Assembly (NCBI GenBank): GCA_963676415.1
Contig: OY781097.1
Span: forward strand, 3,534,001 to 3,598,000
From: G963662905 sp963676415
GTDB lineage: Bacteria > Bacteroidota > Bacteroidia > Bacteroidales > WRLA01
Direction of reading: 5' to 3'
Length of the DNA stretch: 64,000 bases
How positions within the stretch are numbered: the stretch's first letter is position 1; each line of letters opens with the position of its first letter. The translations under genes were made by a program, and so were the position numbers. The notes under the pieces are model-generated. The model saw only the letters and a list, made by a program, of their open reading frames with translations. It ran no database searches and was not told the origin of the DNA. This document shows positions 1 to 8,143 of the stretch, piece by piece.

Positions 1-1
1 A

Positions 2-259
2 GATCAATTTGTTTCTGTAAATGAACTGCACGGCCAGAGCCTTAATGTAAGCCCCAACCCTGCCAACAACCTAATGATGTTTGAGCTGCCCGCCATTGGG
101 GAGTTGTGCATTTATTCGGTTTCGGGGCATTTGCTGCACAAAGCACACTGCCTGGCCGGGGATTATCACTACAATTGCGGCCATTTAAGCCCGGGGGTGT
201 ATTTCTACACTTTTATGATGGATGAGGCTTTGCTGCATGGGAAGGTGGTGGTGGAATAA
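2..259 (+). CDS. C-terminal fragment of a T9SS-sorted secreted protein
   Basis: The reading frame is open from the window edge to a TAA at 257-259, giving about 85 residues, so the gene is cut at its 5' end. The visible part has the layout of a type A Por secretion (type IX) C-terminal sorting domain: a LNVSPNPANN motif, then short beta strands (ELCIYSVSGHLLH, LSPGVYFYTF) and a final KVVVE strand. Such domains are recognised by the type IX machinery of Bacteroidota and removed when the protein is anchored or released. The catalytic or binding part lies outside the window, so no function can be given. Confidence 0.8.
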   Translation, partial: DQFVSVNELHGQSLNVSPNPANNLMMFELPAIGELCIYSVSGHLLHKAHCLAGDYHYNCGHLSPGVYFYTFMMDEALLHGKVVVE

Positions 260-676
260 TTTCTGTCCATAATGCCTCCCGAAATTTCGGGATTATTCTT
301 GCCCTGAAATCAAGTCGTTTACTAAGGTAAACTCCCTGTTTTCAGTCCTGTGAATGCCTCGACCTCGAACATTCTGAACCAGAAATTTTAATTACAGACA
401 TGGATTTATTAATGTCGGCCTCTCGACTCCCTTCGGCTCCCTACGGCTTACTTCGGCTTCGCTCAGCACAGGCCGCTCAGGGAACACGCTCGGGGATCTT
501 GGATTGAGTATTTCGATCTGAGTGTGCAGCACGAAGGAACTTGGAGAGGATAGAGCAAAATCAGATAAACACTGCTAAAACAATCTCCTTCCGAACAAAA
601 TCCCGACTTTGTTGTTTATATATCAGTAAATTAAAGGGTTCAACCACATTTTAAACAACAACAAATTTCAAAATTT
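260..676. other. Intergenic region with a hairpin and repeat fragments
   Basis: No gene is visible. A 14-bp perfect palindrome, CCCGAAATTTCGGG, lies at 278-291 shortly after the preceding stop and may act as a transcription end, although no long T-run follows. From about 420 to 540 the sequence contains fragments of the window's dispersed repeats (CTTCGGCTCC, GCTCAGCACAGGCCGCTCAGG), like those near 52.8 and 55.98 kb. Confidence 0.5.
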
Positions 677-1346
677 ATGAAAAAAAAGTACTCTCAATTC
701 TATTATCGGTGACTTTTGCCTTTGCTGCAAACAGTCAGGTTTATCATGGATTGCTCCATGACTTTGCCGACGGCAACAATCATGCCTGGCAGCGGGGTGA
801 AGTAGTTGAAAATAAACTCCATATCACAGCAGATGGCAGCGGAAACCAGGGAAAACTGGTAACCTTCAGTCAGGATGAGTTTGCCGGAAATTATCTTGAA
901 GCCGGCGTTCATACCATTAGTGCCAAAATCAGCAACGCCAGTGATCAGGCATTGCATATGCGGGTTGCCCTCGGTACAGGCAGCAACCCAAAACAGGGCG
1001 ATTGGTTTGCCTCAAAAGATGCAATCATTGTAGATGCCGGTGAAATGGACAAAGAAGTTGCATTTGGTGAAACAATATCCATAAATGAAAGCAAGAATTT
1101 ATTGGAAATCAGTAGTATCTATCCAAATCCGGTGACAGATTATGCCCATATCTCTATAAAAACAGAGAGCGCTTTTTCTGCTCAACTCAGCATCCTAAAC
1201 CTTTTGGGACATTTGTTTATCAGGAAGAAGTTAGGCTGCCGCTCAGCGCCCATTCGTTGAATTTAAGCAACTTAAACAGCGGAGCATATATTTTAAAAGC
1301 GGAGCTGAATGAGCAGGTGAAATTGATGAAGTTTGTTGTTCAGTAA
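677..1346 (+). pseudogene. Secreted T9SS-sorted protein disrupted by two frameshifts
   Basis: The product reads across three frames. ATG at 677 is followed by eight A residues (680-687). One more A would give a normal signal peptide (MKKKVLSILLSVTFAFAANSQ); as read, translation stops after 11 codons. The main open stretch (709 to about 1210) encodes a beta-rich domain of some 130 residues that I do not recognise, then ISSIYPNPVTDYAHISI, the start of a type A T9SS sorting domain. A second one-base loss near TTTTGGGAC (about 1200-1210) moves the rest of that domain (VRLPLSAHSLNLSNLNSG, KFVVQ) to another frame that ends with TAA at 1344-1346. It could be a genuine pseudogene, slippage-controlled expression or base-calling errors in homopolymers. 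Confidence 0.7.
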
Positions 1347-1724
1347 ACCAATAATTGATTAAAAAAGGGTGCTACTAAGAATTTTGTGGGTAATCATAAA
1401 GTTTGAGATTAAAACCATTCATAGATATATTAATAGATCATTTATGAAAAAAAACTGAATACCAACAGATTCCTCCCTCCACAAAGCCTTAATCACTTCG
1501 TTTGGCTTTGTTTCGATCGGAATGACGCTGTTTATTAATCTTTTAAGGCAAATGCGGCGAGGACACAATAATTATATCTCAAACGCGTCCTCGCCGCATT
1601 TGCCCTCTGAATTATTAAAACCCGTCATCCGACAAAGTTTTCCGAAGTATGAGGAACTTTGGAGGAATCTGTAGGAGATTTAACTTTTGTCTTTCCGCGA
1701 AATTTCAAGTAGAACCTAAAAAAC
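1347..1724. other. Intergenic region, mostly uncharacterised
   Basis: No gene is visible. The stretch contains the perfect inverted repeat at 1547-1604 (separate entry) and a fragment, CGGAATGACGCTG near 1519, that resembles the GAGATGACGCTCC core of a dispersed repeat found at 52-60 kb. Confidence 0.5.
1547..1604. repeat. Perfect 18-bp inverted repeat with 22-nt loop
   Basis: The left arm (1547-1564) begins GGCAAATGCGG and the right arm (1587-1604) is its exact reverse complement, ending CCGCATTTGCC. The loop, 1565-1586, is AT-rich. There is no T-run after the stem, so it does not look like a standard terminator. It could be a REP-like or MITE-like element, or a structured RNA. Confidence 0.75.
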
Positions 1725-1760
1725 AAAAAACCTCTGCTCAAACGAACAGAGGTTTTTTTT
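1725..1760 (-). terminator. Intrinsic terminator downstream of tRNA-Leu
   Basis: AACCTCTG and CAGAGGTT arms flank a 10-nt loop, with A-runs on one side and an eight-T run on the other, so it can work in both directions. It lies just beyond the 3' end of the leftward tRNA-Leu. Confidence 0.75.
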
Positions 1761-1763
1761 GTT

Positions 1764-1850
1764 TGGTGCCCAAGAAAAGACTCGAACTTTCACGAGCATA
1801 AGCTCACTACACCCTGAATGTAGCGCGTCTACCAATTCCGCCACTTGGGC
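1764..1850 (-). tRNA. tRNA-Leu (anticodon CAG)
   Basis: On the minus strand the sequence starts GCCCAAGTGGCGGAATTGG, the typical class II tRNA-Leu 5' region. The anticodon loop TTCAGGG sits between CTACA and TGTAG, a long variable arm follows, and the T-loop is GTTCGAGTC. The acceptor closes with GGGC, discriminator A and an encoded CCA at 1766-1764. The length of 87 nt including CCA fits tRNA-Leu. Confidence 0.95.
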
Positions 1851-1860
1851 AATGCGGCTG

Positions 1861-1890
1861 CAAAAGTAGAAAATTATTTTAAACCTCAAA
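1861..1890 (-). promoter_or_regulatory. Bacteroidota-type promoter of tRNA-Leu
   Basis: The minus strand reads TTTG (1890-1887), an 18-nt spacer, then TACTTTTG (1868-1861). This matches the -33 TTTG / -7 TAnnTTTG consensus of the primary sigma factor in Bacteroidota. The tRNA begins 10 bp downstream. Confidence 0.75.
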
Positions 1891-1899
1891 AGAAGTTTT

Positions 1900-2835
1900 T
1901 TAAAATATTTCGATAAATATTGCCACTGCCAAAAGGAAATCAAGGCTAAGGGTCGTAACAACATGGCTCCCCTGTGCAGGGATTATTTTCTCAAAATCTT
2001 GATAATCTTTGAGTAATGTTAATACGGCCTTAAATCCAAAGGGCAATGTCAAAAGGCTGAGATAAACCCAGTATGAAGCCAAAGACAGAAACGGCATTGC
2101 AATAATTATGATATATACCAATGCCAGGCTGATGGCATAAACAACGGCTGCATATTTTTTCCCAAGACCGATAACGAGATGTTTCCTTCCTCCTTTTTTA
2201 TCCGCATCTGCATCAGGAAATTCATTGATAAACAAAAGCAAAGCCGTTAAAATTCCGGGAGGGATACTGATCCACACTACATGCACAGGGAACATTTCCT
2301 GAAGTGTTGAGCCAGCCGTTGCAGTTAAGGCGATATAGCTGCCGACTACAACCATTGAGCCAAGAGTGAGACCGGAAAGAATTTCACCGAGCATAATTTT
2401 TGCCAGAAAACCGGTATAAAAAGTAATGCTGAATGCACCGATTAAAATAAAATAAAGCAAAGCAAGATTCGATTGTAATGCCAGATATAGGCCAATAGCA
2501 CCGGAAAGCAGCAAACTGGCCACGGCAGCAAGCATAACAGAGCCCGCTTTGGTTTTGCCTTGCACCAACATTCCGCTGCCTCCACTGAATGGCGTTCGCA
2601 GTGTATCAAAATCAATTCCGGTCACAAAATCAGAATGCTCATTAAATAGGTTCACCGAAACATGTGCCAGAATTACCCCAAACATCAAGAGTAAGGCATC
2701 AAGCCAGGGAAACTCCATTCCCGCTGATTTTAATTGCCCCCAGGCCAATGCCCAGCCAATCAGTACCAATACAATGCTCAACACTAAAAAATCTGCCCGT
2801 GTTTGAGCTGCCCATATTTTAATTTTCTTTCCCAT
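1900..2835 (-). CDS. UbiA-family membrane prenyltransferase
   Basis: This 311-residue protein is strongly hydrophobic with about eight or nine membrane segments. It carries both Asp-rich motifs of UbiA prenyltransferases, NLFNEHSDFVTGID near residues 63-76 and NEFPDADADKKGGRKHL near residue 205, which bind Mg-diphosphate of the prenyl donor. The family moves a polyprenyl chain to an aromatic or glycerol-phosphate acceptor. It is the last gene of the leftward mevalonate operon, 11 bp after the mevalonate kinase, so its donor is probably made by that pathway. The acceptor is not decided by the sequence; a MenA-like dihydroxynaphthoate prenyltransferase and a geranylgeranylglycerol-phosphate synthase-like enzyme are both possible. 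Confidence 0.85.
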   Translation of the reverse strand: MGKKIKIWAAQTRADFLVLSIVLVLIGWALAWGQLKSAGMEFPWLDALLLMFGVILAHVSVNLFNEHSDFVTGIDFDTLRTPFSGGSGMLVQGKTKAGSVMLAAVASLLLSGAIGLYLALQSNLALLYFILIGAFSITFYTGFLAKIMLGEILSGLTLGSMVVVGSYIALTATAGSTLQEMFPVHVVWISIPPGILTALLLFINEFPDADADKKGGRKHLVIGLGKKYAAVVYAISLALVYIIIIAMPFLSLASYWVYLSLLTLPFGFKAVLTLLKDYQDFEKIIPAQGSHVVTTLSLDFLLAVAIFIEIF

Positions 2836-2846
2836 TTTTCTTTTTT

Positions 2847-3806
2847 TTAATTTCTTGATTGCTCATAAACCGGCAAAACCTCCAGCCCGGCACTTTCAAA
2901 CTGTTTGGAAACCTTTTCATAATTTCCGGTAAATCCGAGCAGGTAGCCACCACCGCCCGATCCCAGTAATTTCAAACGATAGCTGTCTTCATCCAGACCT
3001 TTTTGCCATAATTCCGCAAAACCATCAGGTATCATTTCCTGAAAAAGCTCCAGTTGCAGCCTGCTCAATAAACGCAATTCGCTGTAAAAATATTTTAACT
3101 GACCTTTTACAAGATACTGAACGCAGTTATTGTTCACCGGAATCAGTTCTTCATTGATGCGCTTTTGATATTGCGGTTCTTCATAATTTTCTAAAAAACG
3201 GGTAACCAGAGGACCTGTTTTGCCAATACGCCCGGTGTTCACCAAAAAAATGGCTCCTTTATTAAAATCAGACGGACGTGGAATACGCGTTCTGTTGATC
3301 TCATCATTTTCGATAATCAAAGGTTGTGCAAAATACGCGTTCAATGGGTCGATGCCCGAGCTTTTGCCATGAAAATGAGACTCTAAGAGCGAAAACAATT
3401 GCTTGATTTCAGTCATTTCTTTTTGAGGCAGGTGCGCAATCCTACGCAACGGACGAAATGCATATTGCGCGTAAAATGCTGCAACCAAAGCACCACTGCT
3501 GCCTATTCCATAACCTTGCGGGATGGAGCTTTCAAAATAGAGACCGGATTTCAGGTCTTTGTCAAAACCTTCCATATCAAACAAGGAAGTTATAGAATTG
3601 TTCGCTTTTAATAAGTACTCCTGAAAATCGCGCAGATTTGAATTGCTCTTGCGGGCATAGGCATAATCTGTATAGTTTTCACTGTTCAGAAAGCGCAGGC
3701 TTCCCTGATAATGCGTAAAAGGAATACTCAAAACTTTTGATCCAAACATTACAGTATATTCTCCAAAAAGAAGAATTTTCGCGTAAAATATATCTGATCT
3801 CTTCAT
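2847..3806 (-). CDS. Mevalonate kinase (GHMP family)
   Basis: The 319-residue protein begins with the GHMP N-terminal strand YAKILLFGEYTVMFGS. It has the ATP-binding motif IPQGYGIGSSGALVAA at about residues 93-108 and the C-terminal glycine-rich motif LLGSGGGGYLLGF near residue 282. These are the three diagnostic GHMP motifs. Lying beside diphosphomevalonate decarboxylase and HMG-CoA reductase, it is best read as the ATP-dependent kinase converting mevalonate to 5-phosphomevalonate in the cytoplasm. The start lies one base after the decarboxylase stop, so the two are probably translationally coupled. Which of the two GHMP kinases in the operon takes mevalonate and which takes phosphomevalonate is inferred from the usual Bacteroidota annotation. 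Confidence 0.85.
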   Translation of the reverse strand: MKRSDIFYAKILLFGEYTVMFGSKVLSIPFTHYQGSLRFLNSENYTDYAYARKSNSNLRDFQEYLLKANNSITSLFDMEGFDKDLKSGLYFESSIPQGYGIGSSGALVAAFYAQYAFRPLRRIAHLPQKEMTEIKQLFSLLESHFHGKSSGIDPLNAYFAQPLIIENDEINRTRIPRPSDFNKGAIFLVNTGRIGKTGPLVTRFLENYEEPQYQKRINEELIPVNNNCVQYLVKGQLKYFYSELRLLSRLQLELFQEMIPDGFAELWQKGLDEDSYRLKLLGSGGGGYLLGFTGNYEKVSKQFESAGLEVLPVYEQSRN

Positions 3807-3807
3807 T

Positions 3808-4896
3808 TTAACCTATTATTTTAATGCGTGAAGACCCATTACCGATTCTGTCGTGCATGATACGCATCTGCGGATATAGCGCCAGAACATCTTTTTGCAG
3901 AAACTGAATGATCCTGTTTTTCTCCGAATCAGGATATAAAAGATGCAGGTTTGGGCCGGCATCCAGGGTAAAACAGAGCTTTGCGCCGCTTTGTTCCCTG
4001 AATTCTTTTATTTTCTCAATAATCACGATTGTTTCTGCTTTCATCAGAATATATGATGGAGATGAGCTCATCATAAGAGCATGAAGGCTCATTGCCTCGT
4101 TTTCAACAATTTCAGCAAAGATTTTCCAGTCACCGGATTGCATTGCAGGCAATAGCTTTTGCATATTTTGATGTGCTTGCTGTTCACGGGCTTTCGCATA
4201 AGGATGTGCGTTCATCAAGGCATGTCCGGCAGTGCTGGAAACGGTTTTTTTACCGCCATCTACAATCAGGATAGAATCATTTATCTTGTGGAAATCTGAG
4301 GGAAAATCCAGAGCTAGTTTCCGGGCAAACAAATCATTTCCCAATTGATGGTATGATCCCCATAAAACATAGCCGCCAAAAACTGAGCGGCTGGCACTGC
4401 CCGATGCAAGCCGCGCCAGGAATGAAGCTTTTTCCATAAAAAACTGCACATCCGTCTCCGCTCGGGTGTAATATTGTTCTGCATCCATAATGCAAAGGGC
4501 CAATGCACTCATCGAACTGGCCGATGATGCAATGCCTGCAGAGTGTGGAAATGTGTTCGCGGATTTTATTTCCAGATCGAAATCCTGTATCCAAGGAATA
4601 AAGCCTTTCATCCTTTTCAGGCTTTCTTCCAATTTTGAAATAAAAGATACATTTTGATTTCCTTCAAAAATGAAAGAACGTATTCTCGCTGAGCCATTCG
4701 GAATAAATGTAATTTCTGTCTGTGTCTTCGCTTCAGACAAGCTAAAACTCAGGCTTGGGTTCATGGGCAGTTGCATTCCATGTTTTCCCCAGTATTTAAT
4801 CAATGCAATATTACTTGGGCTTTCCCAGCCGGCAGTATATTTGCTATGCTGGTTTTGCTCTGTATTTTGACCTTTAAAACTTTGTATATCAATCAT
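3808..4896 (-). CDS. mvaD: Diphosphomevalonate decarboxylase
   Basis: The protein (362 residues from the chosen start) contains SPSNIALIKYWGKHGMQLPMNPSLS, the family's N-terminal signature, and the GHMP motif HSAGIASSASSMSALAL near residue 120. It catalyses ATP-dependent decarboxylation of 5-diphosphomevalonate to isopentenyl diphosphate. An upstream in-frame ATG at 4914 exists, but the ATG at 4896 makes an ATGA overlap with the stop of the preceding kinase (TGA at 4895-4893), a typical coupled start, so I chose it. It is central in the leftward operon. Confidence 0.93.
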   Translation of the reverse strand: MIDIQSFKGQNTEQNQHSKYTAGWESPSNIALIKYWGKHGMQLPMNPSLSFSLSEAKTQTEITFIPNGSARIRSFIFEGNQNVSFISKLEESLKRMKGFIPWIQDFDLEIKSANTFPHSAGIASSASSMSALALCIMDAEQYYTRAETDVQFFMEKASFLARLASGSASRSVFGGYVLWGSYHQLGNDLFARKLALDFPSDFHKINDSILIVDGGKKTVSSTAGHALMNAHPYAKAREQQAHQNMQKLLPAMQSGDWKIFAEIVENEAMSLHALMMSSSPSYILMKAETIVIIEKIKEFREQSGAKLCFTLDAGPNLHLLYPDSEKNRIIQFLQKDVLALYPQMRIMHDRIGNGSSRIKIIG

Positions 4897-5819
4897 AACA
4901 CAATATCCTTCCAACTAAAATATGTACGAATACCTTTGTCATGCAAATATTTTTCACTGTATTCAACGCCATCCTTGCCGGCCATTAAGGCGAAATCCCC
5001 GCCCCAGGCCCCGAGCGATTTTATTACTCCATTATAATCGGGATATTTAATCCGCTGAATGGATTCCAGTCCTGTTAACCGGCTGGTAATTTCTTCATGT
5101 GCATGCACCAATTCGATAAATTCTTGTATATTCTTTGATTTGGTCAAATCAATAGAAATGCGGCTGATTTTTGTCAGATCGGTTTTATTAATGATCTTCT
5201 GTTCGATAAACTTTTTTATTGCAGCTTCGGAATTTTGTTTTGCGCCCTGATAGAAAAAAATAAGATCGTCAGCAAAGGGAAAATCCATAGCGACATCCTT
5301 TTGCTGATAGGCCGTTTCTTGCAGCCTGTAAAAGAATGGATTGTCGGCTTGGGCTGCGATTACATCATAGCCCGAGCCATTGGAAACATTCTGATGGAAC
5401 TCCCATGCATTGATTTCCGCCCATTGCGCTATGTTCGAGATTATTGCCGAACTGCTTCCCCAGCCCCAATGCCTGCTGAAGTCATTATTTACCCGAACCG
5501 TATTGGTCTGCAATAGTTTATGCAAAAAACCCGGCTTCATTTCGATAGCCGTTTCGAGCAGTCTTTTTAGAAAAGCGGATGCCTGGGCATTTTGCGAACG
5601 AATATGTACGCCATCATGCAACTTTATTTCCGCCTCGAACCAGGAAGAATAAAAATCGCCGGAAATCCAATGGATGTCCCCGGATTCTATTTCCTCTTCC
5701 ACGGACATTTTCTGTACACGTTTCAAGGGAAGTACCAAAGCCGTTGCCCCCAGTTTTACGCTGTACTCACCGCTCAACATCAGCTTGGCCCGTGAAATAT
5801 ATTCGAAATTAGTTGCCAT
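4893..5819 (-). CDS. GYDIA-family GHMP kinase, probable phosphomevalonate kinase
   Basis: The 308-residue protein has the GHMP N-terminal strand RAKLMLSGEYSVKLGATALVLP, the ATP motif HWGWGSSSAIISNIA near residue 130 and NGSGYDVIAAQADNPFF. The last is the GYDIA signature of a Bacteroidota kinase subfamily linked to mevalonate operons. It probably phosphorylates phosphomevalonate, since the other pathway steps around it are accounted for; this is inference from context. A TTG at 5843 could extend it by eight residues, but ATG at 5819 overlaps the end of the reductase gene by 11 bp and gives the normal family start. It overlaps the decarboxylase by ATGA. Confidence 0.85.
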   Translation of the reverse strand: MATNFEYISRAKLMLSGEYSVKLGATALVLPLKRVQKMSVEEEIESGDIHWISGDFYSSWFEAEIKLHDGVHIRSQNAQASAFLKRLLETAIEMKPGFLHKLLQTNTVRVNNDFSRHWGWGSSSAIISNIAQWAEINAWEFHQNVSNGSGYDVIAAQADNPFFYRLQETAYQQKDVAMDFPFADDLIFFYQGAKQNSEAAIKKFIEQKIINKTDLTKISRISIDLTKSKNIQEFIELVHAHEEITSRLTGLESIQRIKYPDYNGVIKSLGAWGGDFALMAGKDGVEYSEKYLHDKGIRTYFSWKDIVL

Positions 5820-7167
5820 ACTTCTGCTCGCGTAAGGTTTCAATAAAATTCCGGACAGCTGTATGGCTCACTTTTTCTTTTTCGAAATGCTGCAGCGCCA
5901 ATTCTTTTTCTTCAGAACACGCATTAAAGGAATTGAGGATATTCAGCAGGTGCATTTTCATATGTCCCAACTGAATCCCTTTGGTTACCAATGATTTAAT
6001 GGCAGCAAAATTATTGGCAAGCCCTGCCGCAGAGGCAATGCGCATCAGTTCTTCCGCATTGGGATTGTGCAGGATTTCCAGTGATAAACGGGCCATGGGG
6101 TGCAAACGGGTCAGTCCGCCTACGGTTCCCAAGGACATCGGGACTTTAAGTTTGTAGGTAAAAATATCATTTTCAATTTCCACTGAGGTCAGGCTGCTGT
6201 ATTTTCCTGAACGGGCAGCATAGGTGTGTCCGCCGGCTTCCACAGCACGGAAATCATTTCCTGTTGCCAATACAACGGCATCAATTCCATTAAAAATTCC
6301 CTTATTGTGCGTGGTAGCGCGATGCGGATCAATACGTGCCACTTCCACTGCACGGGCAAATTTGGTCACAAACTGACTGGCCGTCAGATCATTGTCCACT
6401 TGTGCGAAGCTCTGCAGAGGAGCGGATACCGAAGTTTCCACCAGGCAATCGGGCGTATAATTGGAAAGGATGGACATGATCACATCAGCCTCTTTCTCAG
6501 TTCCATGAAAATGACCGCTATTGTTCAGCCAGCTTTTCAGGATGATGGAAAACTCTTCGAGACAGCTGTTTATAAAATTCGCTCCCATGGAATCCACAGT
6601 TTCAAATTCGGCCTTGAGCTGGAAATAATCCGGCATTTCATGGCGCAGGTCTATAAGGGAAATGTCTTTGATCCCGCCGCCGCGTTTTACCATATTGGCT
6701 GTAATGTGTTCGGTTCCTGTAAGCAGATTTTCTTTCAGCTCATCAAAATGATGCTTTAGGCGATCAACATCTCCTTTCCAGATAAAATGTACCTGCCCAA
6801 TCTTAGTAGTCGAAATTACGTCAGCATGAAATCCGCCGCGTGAAGCCCAGAATTTGGCGCTTTTGGATGCCGCCGCAACCACCGAGCTTTCTTCAATGGT
6901 CATGGGAATATGATATAATTTATTGTTAATCAGGAAATTTGGTGCGATACTAAATGGAAAATAGTAATTCGAGAGCGTATTTTCGCTAAACTCTTCAATC
7001 AGCCGTTGGACAGAAATATCAGGATGATGGAAGTTTTTCAAAACATCCTCTAAATGAGGTATCTCCAGCTCTTTGCTAAGGCTCCTGATTTTTTCATCCC
7101 TGCTTTTCTTGCTAAAGCCTTGCTGTAGTTTTATTCCTAAATCTGTTGTGTGTGTAGTCGTCTTCAT
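5809..7167 (-). CDS. mvaA: Hydroxymethylglutaryl-CoA reductase, class II type
   Basis: The 452-residue protein matches HMG-CoA reductase in length and motifs. The catalytic Glu lies in IPMTIEESSVVAAASKSAKFW near residue 91, the Lys in TTHNKGIFNGIDAV near residue 280, and the Asp in ATGNDFRAVEAGGHTYAARSGK. MSLGTVGGLTRLHPMARLSL follows near residue 350. It makes mevalonate from HMG-CoA with a nicotinamide cofactor. Class II enzymes are called degradative in Pseudomonas, but in this operon the direction is clearly biosynthetic. It is first in a five-gene leftward operon. HMG-CoA synthase and IPP isomerase are not in the window. Confidence 0.95.
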   Translation of the reverse strand: MKTTTHTTDLGIKLQQGFSKKSRDEKIRSLSKELEIPHLEDVLKNFHHPDISVQRLIEEFSENTLSNYYFPFSIAPNFLINNKLYHIPMTIEESSVVAAASKSAKFWASRGGFHADVISTTKIGQVHFIWKGDVDRLKHHFDELKENLLTGTEHITANMVKRGGGIKDISLIDLRHEMPDYFQLKAEFETVDSMGANFINSCLEEFSIILKSWLNNSGHFHGTEKEADVIMSILSNYTPDCLVETSVSAPLQSFAQVDNDLTASQFVTKFARAVEVARIDPHRATTHNKGIFNGIDAVVLATGNDFRAVEAGGHTYAARSGKYSSLTSVEIENDIFTYKLKVPMSLGTVGGLTRLHPMARLSLEILHNPNAEELMRIASAAGLANNFAAIKSLVTKGIQLGHMKMHLLNILNSFNACSEEKELALQHFEKEKVSHTAVRNFIETLREQKYGN

Positions 7168-7266
7168 TATGAAGTATTTTAAAAAGAAACCCCCGGCTGA
7201 ATGCTTTGTTCAACTTATTTAGAATTATTTTAAACAAAATAATAGTTCTGGGCTTTTTTAAAAAAA

Positions 7267-7329
7267 CTCCGCGCCCTCCGCGCCCTCCGCGCCCTCCGCG
7301 CCCTCCGCGCCCTCCGCGCCCTCCGCGGT
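7267..7329. repeat. 9-bp tandem repeat, about seven copies
   Basis: Six exact copies of CTCCGCGCC run from 7267 to 7320, with a seventh diverging at its end (7321-7329). The array lies in the 213-bp gap between the response regulator and HMG-CoA reductase. The unit also occurs singly in other gaps. An apparent open frame across it (Gly-Gly-Arg repeats) is not a gene. Confidence 0.9.
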
Positions 7330-7380
7330 TAAAAAAAAGGTTGAGCGACTTGTGGTGCGCTGTGGTGAGCGAAGCCGAAC

Positions 7381-8142
7381 CTATCCATCCAGCCATTCCC
7401 TGAAACCCTTCACTTTCTCCCGGCTCACAATCATTTCTTCTTCGCTGCTTTGCTGCGTGACAACCTTCAAACGGCTGCCACTATGCACCAGAATATCTTT
7501 TATGGCATCAATGTTCACAATAAATTTGCGGCTGATGCGAAAAAATACATGTGGATCAAGCGTGCTTTCCAATTGGTCGAGGCTCTGGTCAAGATCGTAA
7601 TGCCGGCCTTGCATGCTGCATAAAAAACTGCTTTTGTAGGCGCTATAGAAATAGCTGATCTCGCTGCTCCTCAGGCTGATCAGATGTTCGCCCACGCGCA
7701 AACTGAAACGGCTTTTGTATTTCTTTTGAAGACCAGCAATCAGTTCTTCCATCACGCGGCGCGATGGGGCAGGGGATTCCTCTTTTTCGAAAATGTTCCT
7801 GTATTTTGCAACCGCATTTTCCAACTCTGTTTTATTAATGGGCTTCAATAAATAATCCACACTTTTGAGCTTAAAGGCTTTAATGGCGTATTCGTCGAAG
7901 GCTGTGGTGAATATCACCGGACAATGGATTTCTGCCTGTTCAAAAGCTTCAAAGCTGAGCCCGTCGGCAAGCTGTATGTCGAAAAAGGCCAGATCGGGCT
8001 GCGGATTTTCTGAAAACCAACGCTTAATGGAGCTGACCGAATCAAGCGGGCCGCTAATATGAGCTCCCGGTACAATTTGTGACAGCATATCGCGCAAGTG
8101 CTGCGCCGAAAAATGTTCGTCTTCTACAATTAATATATTCAT
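7381..8142 (-). CDS. LytTR-family response regulator
   Basis: The 253-residue protein has a receiver domain (residues 1-120) with acidic pocket VEDE, phospho-acceptor Asp55 in LAFFDIQLADG, Thr80 and Lys100 in VDYLLKPI. A LytTR DNA-binding domain follows (about 150-250: HLISLRSSEISYFYS, FFRISRKFIVNIDAI). It is a DNA-binding regulator activated by phosphorylation. The sensor kinase gene lies one base upstream, so the two form a two-component pair in one operon. Targets cannot be read from the sequence. Confidence 0.92.
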   Translation of the reverse strand: MNILIVEDEHFSAQHLRDMLSQIVPGAHISGPLDSVSSIKRWFSENPQPDLAFFDIQLADGLSFEAFEQAEIHCPVIFTTAFDEYAIKAFKLKSVDYLLKPINKTELENAVAKYRNIFEKEESPAPSRRVMEELIAGLQKKYKSRFSLRVGEHLISLRSSEISYFYSAYKSSFLCSMQGRHYDLDQSLDQLESTLDPHVFFRISRKFIVNIDAIKDILVHSGSRLKVVTQQSSEEEMIVSREKVKGFREWLDG

Positions 8143-8143
8143 T

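Noticed and set aside
260..291. Intrinsic terminator at CCCGAAATTTCGGG
   Set aside because: The stem is only 7 bp and not followed by a clear T-run, so it is mentioned only as a hairpin.
7112..7403. Gly-Gly-Arg and Pro-Pro-Arg open frames across the 9-bp array
   Set aside because: They are read-through of a non-coding tandem repeat; no homologue-like sequence, and one overlaps the start of HMG-CoA reductase.
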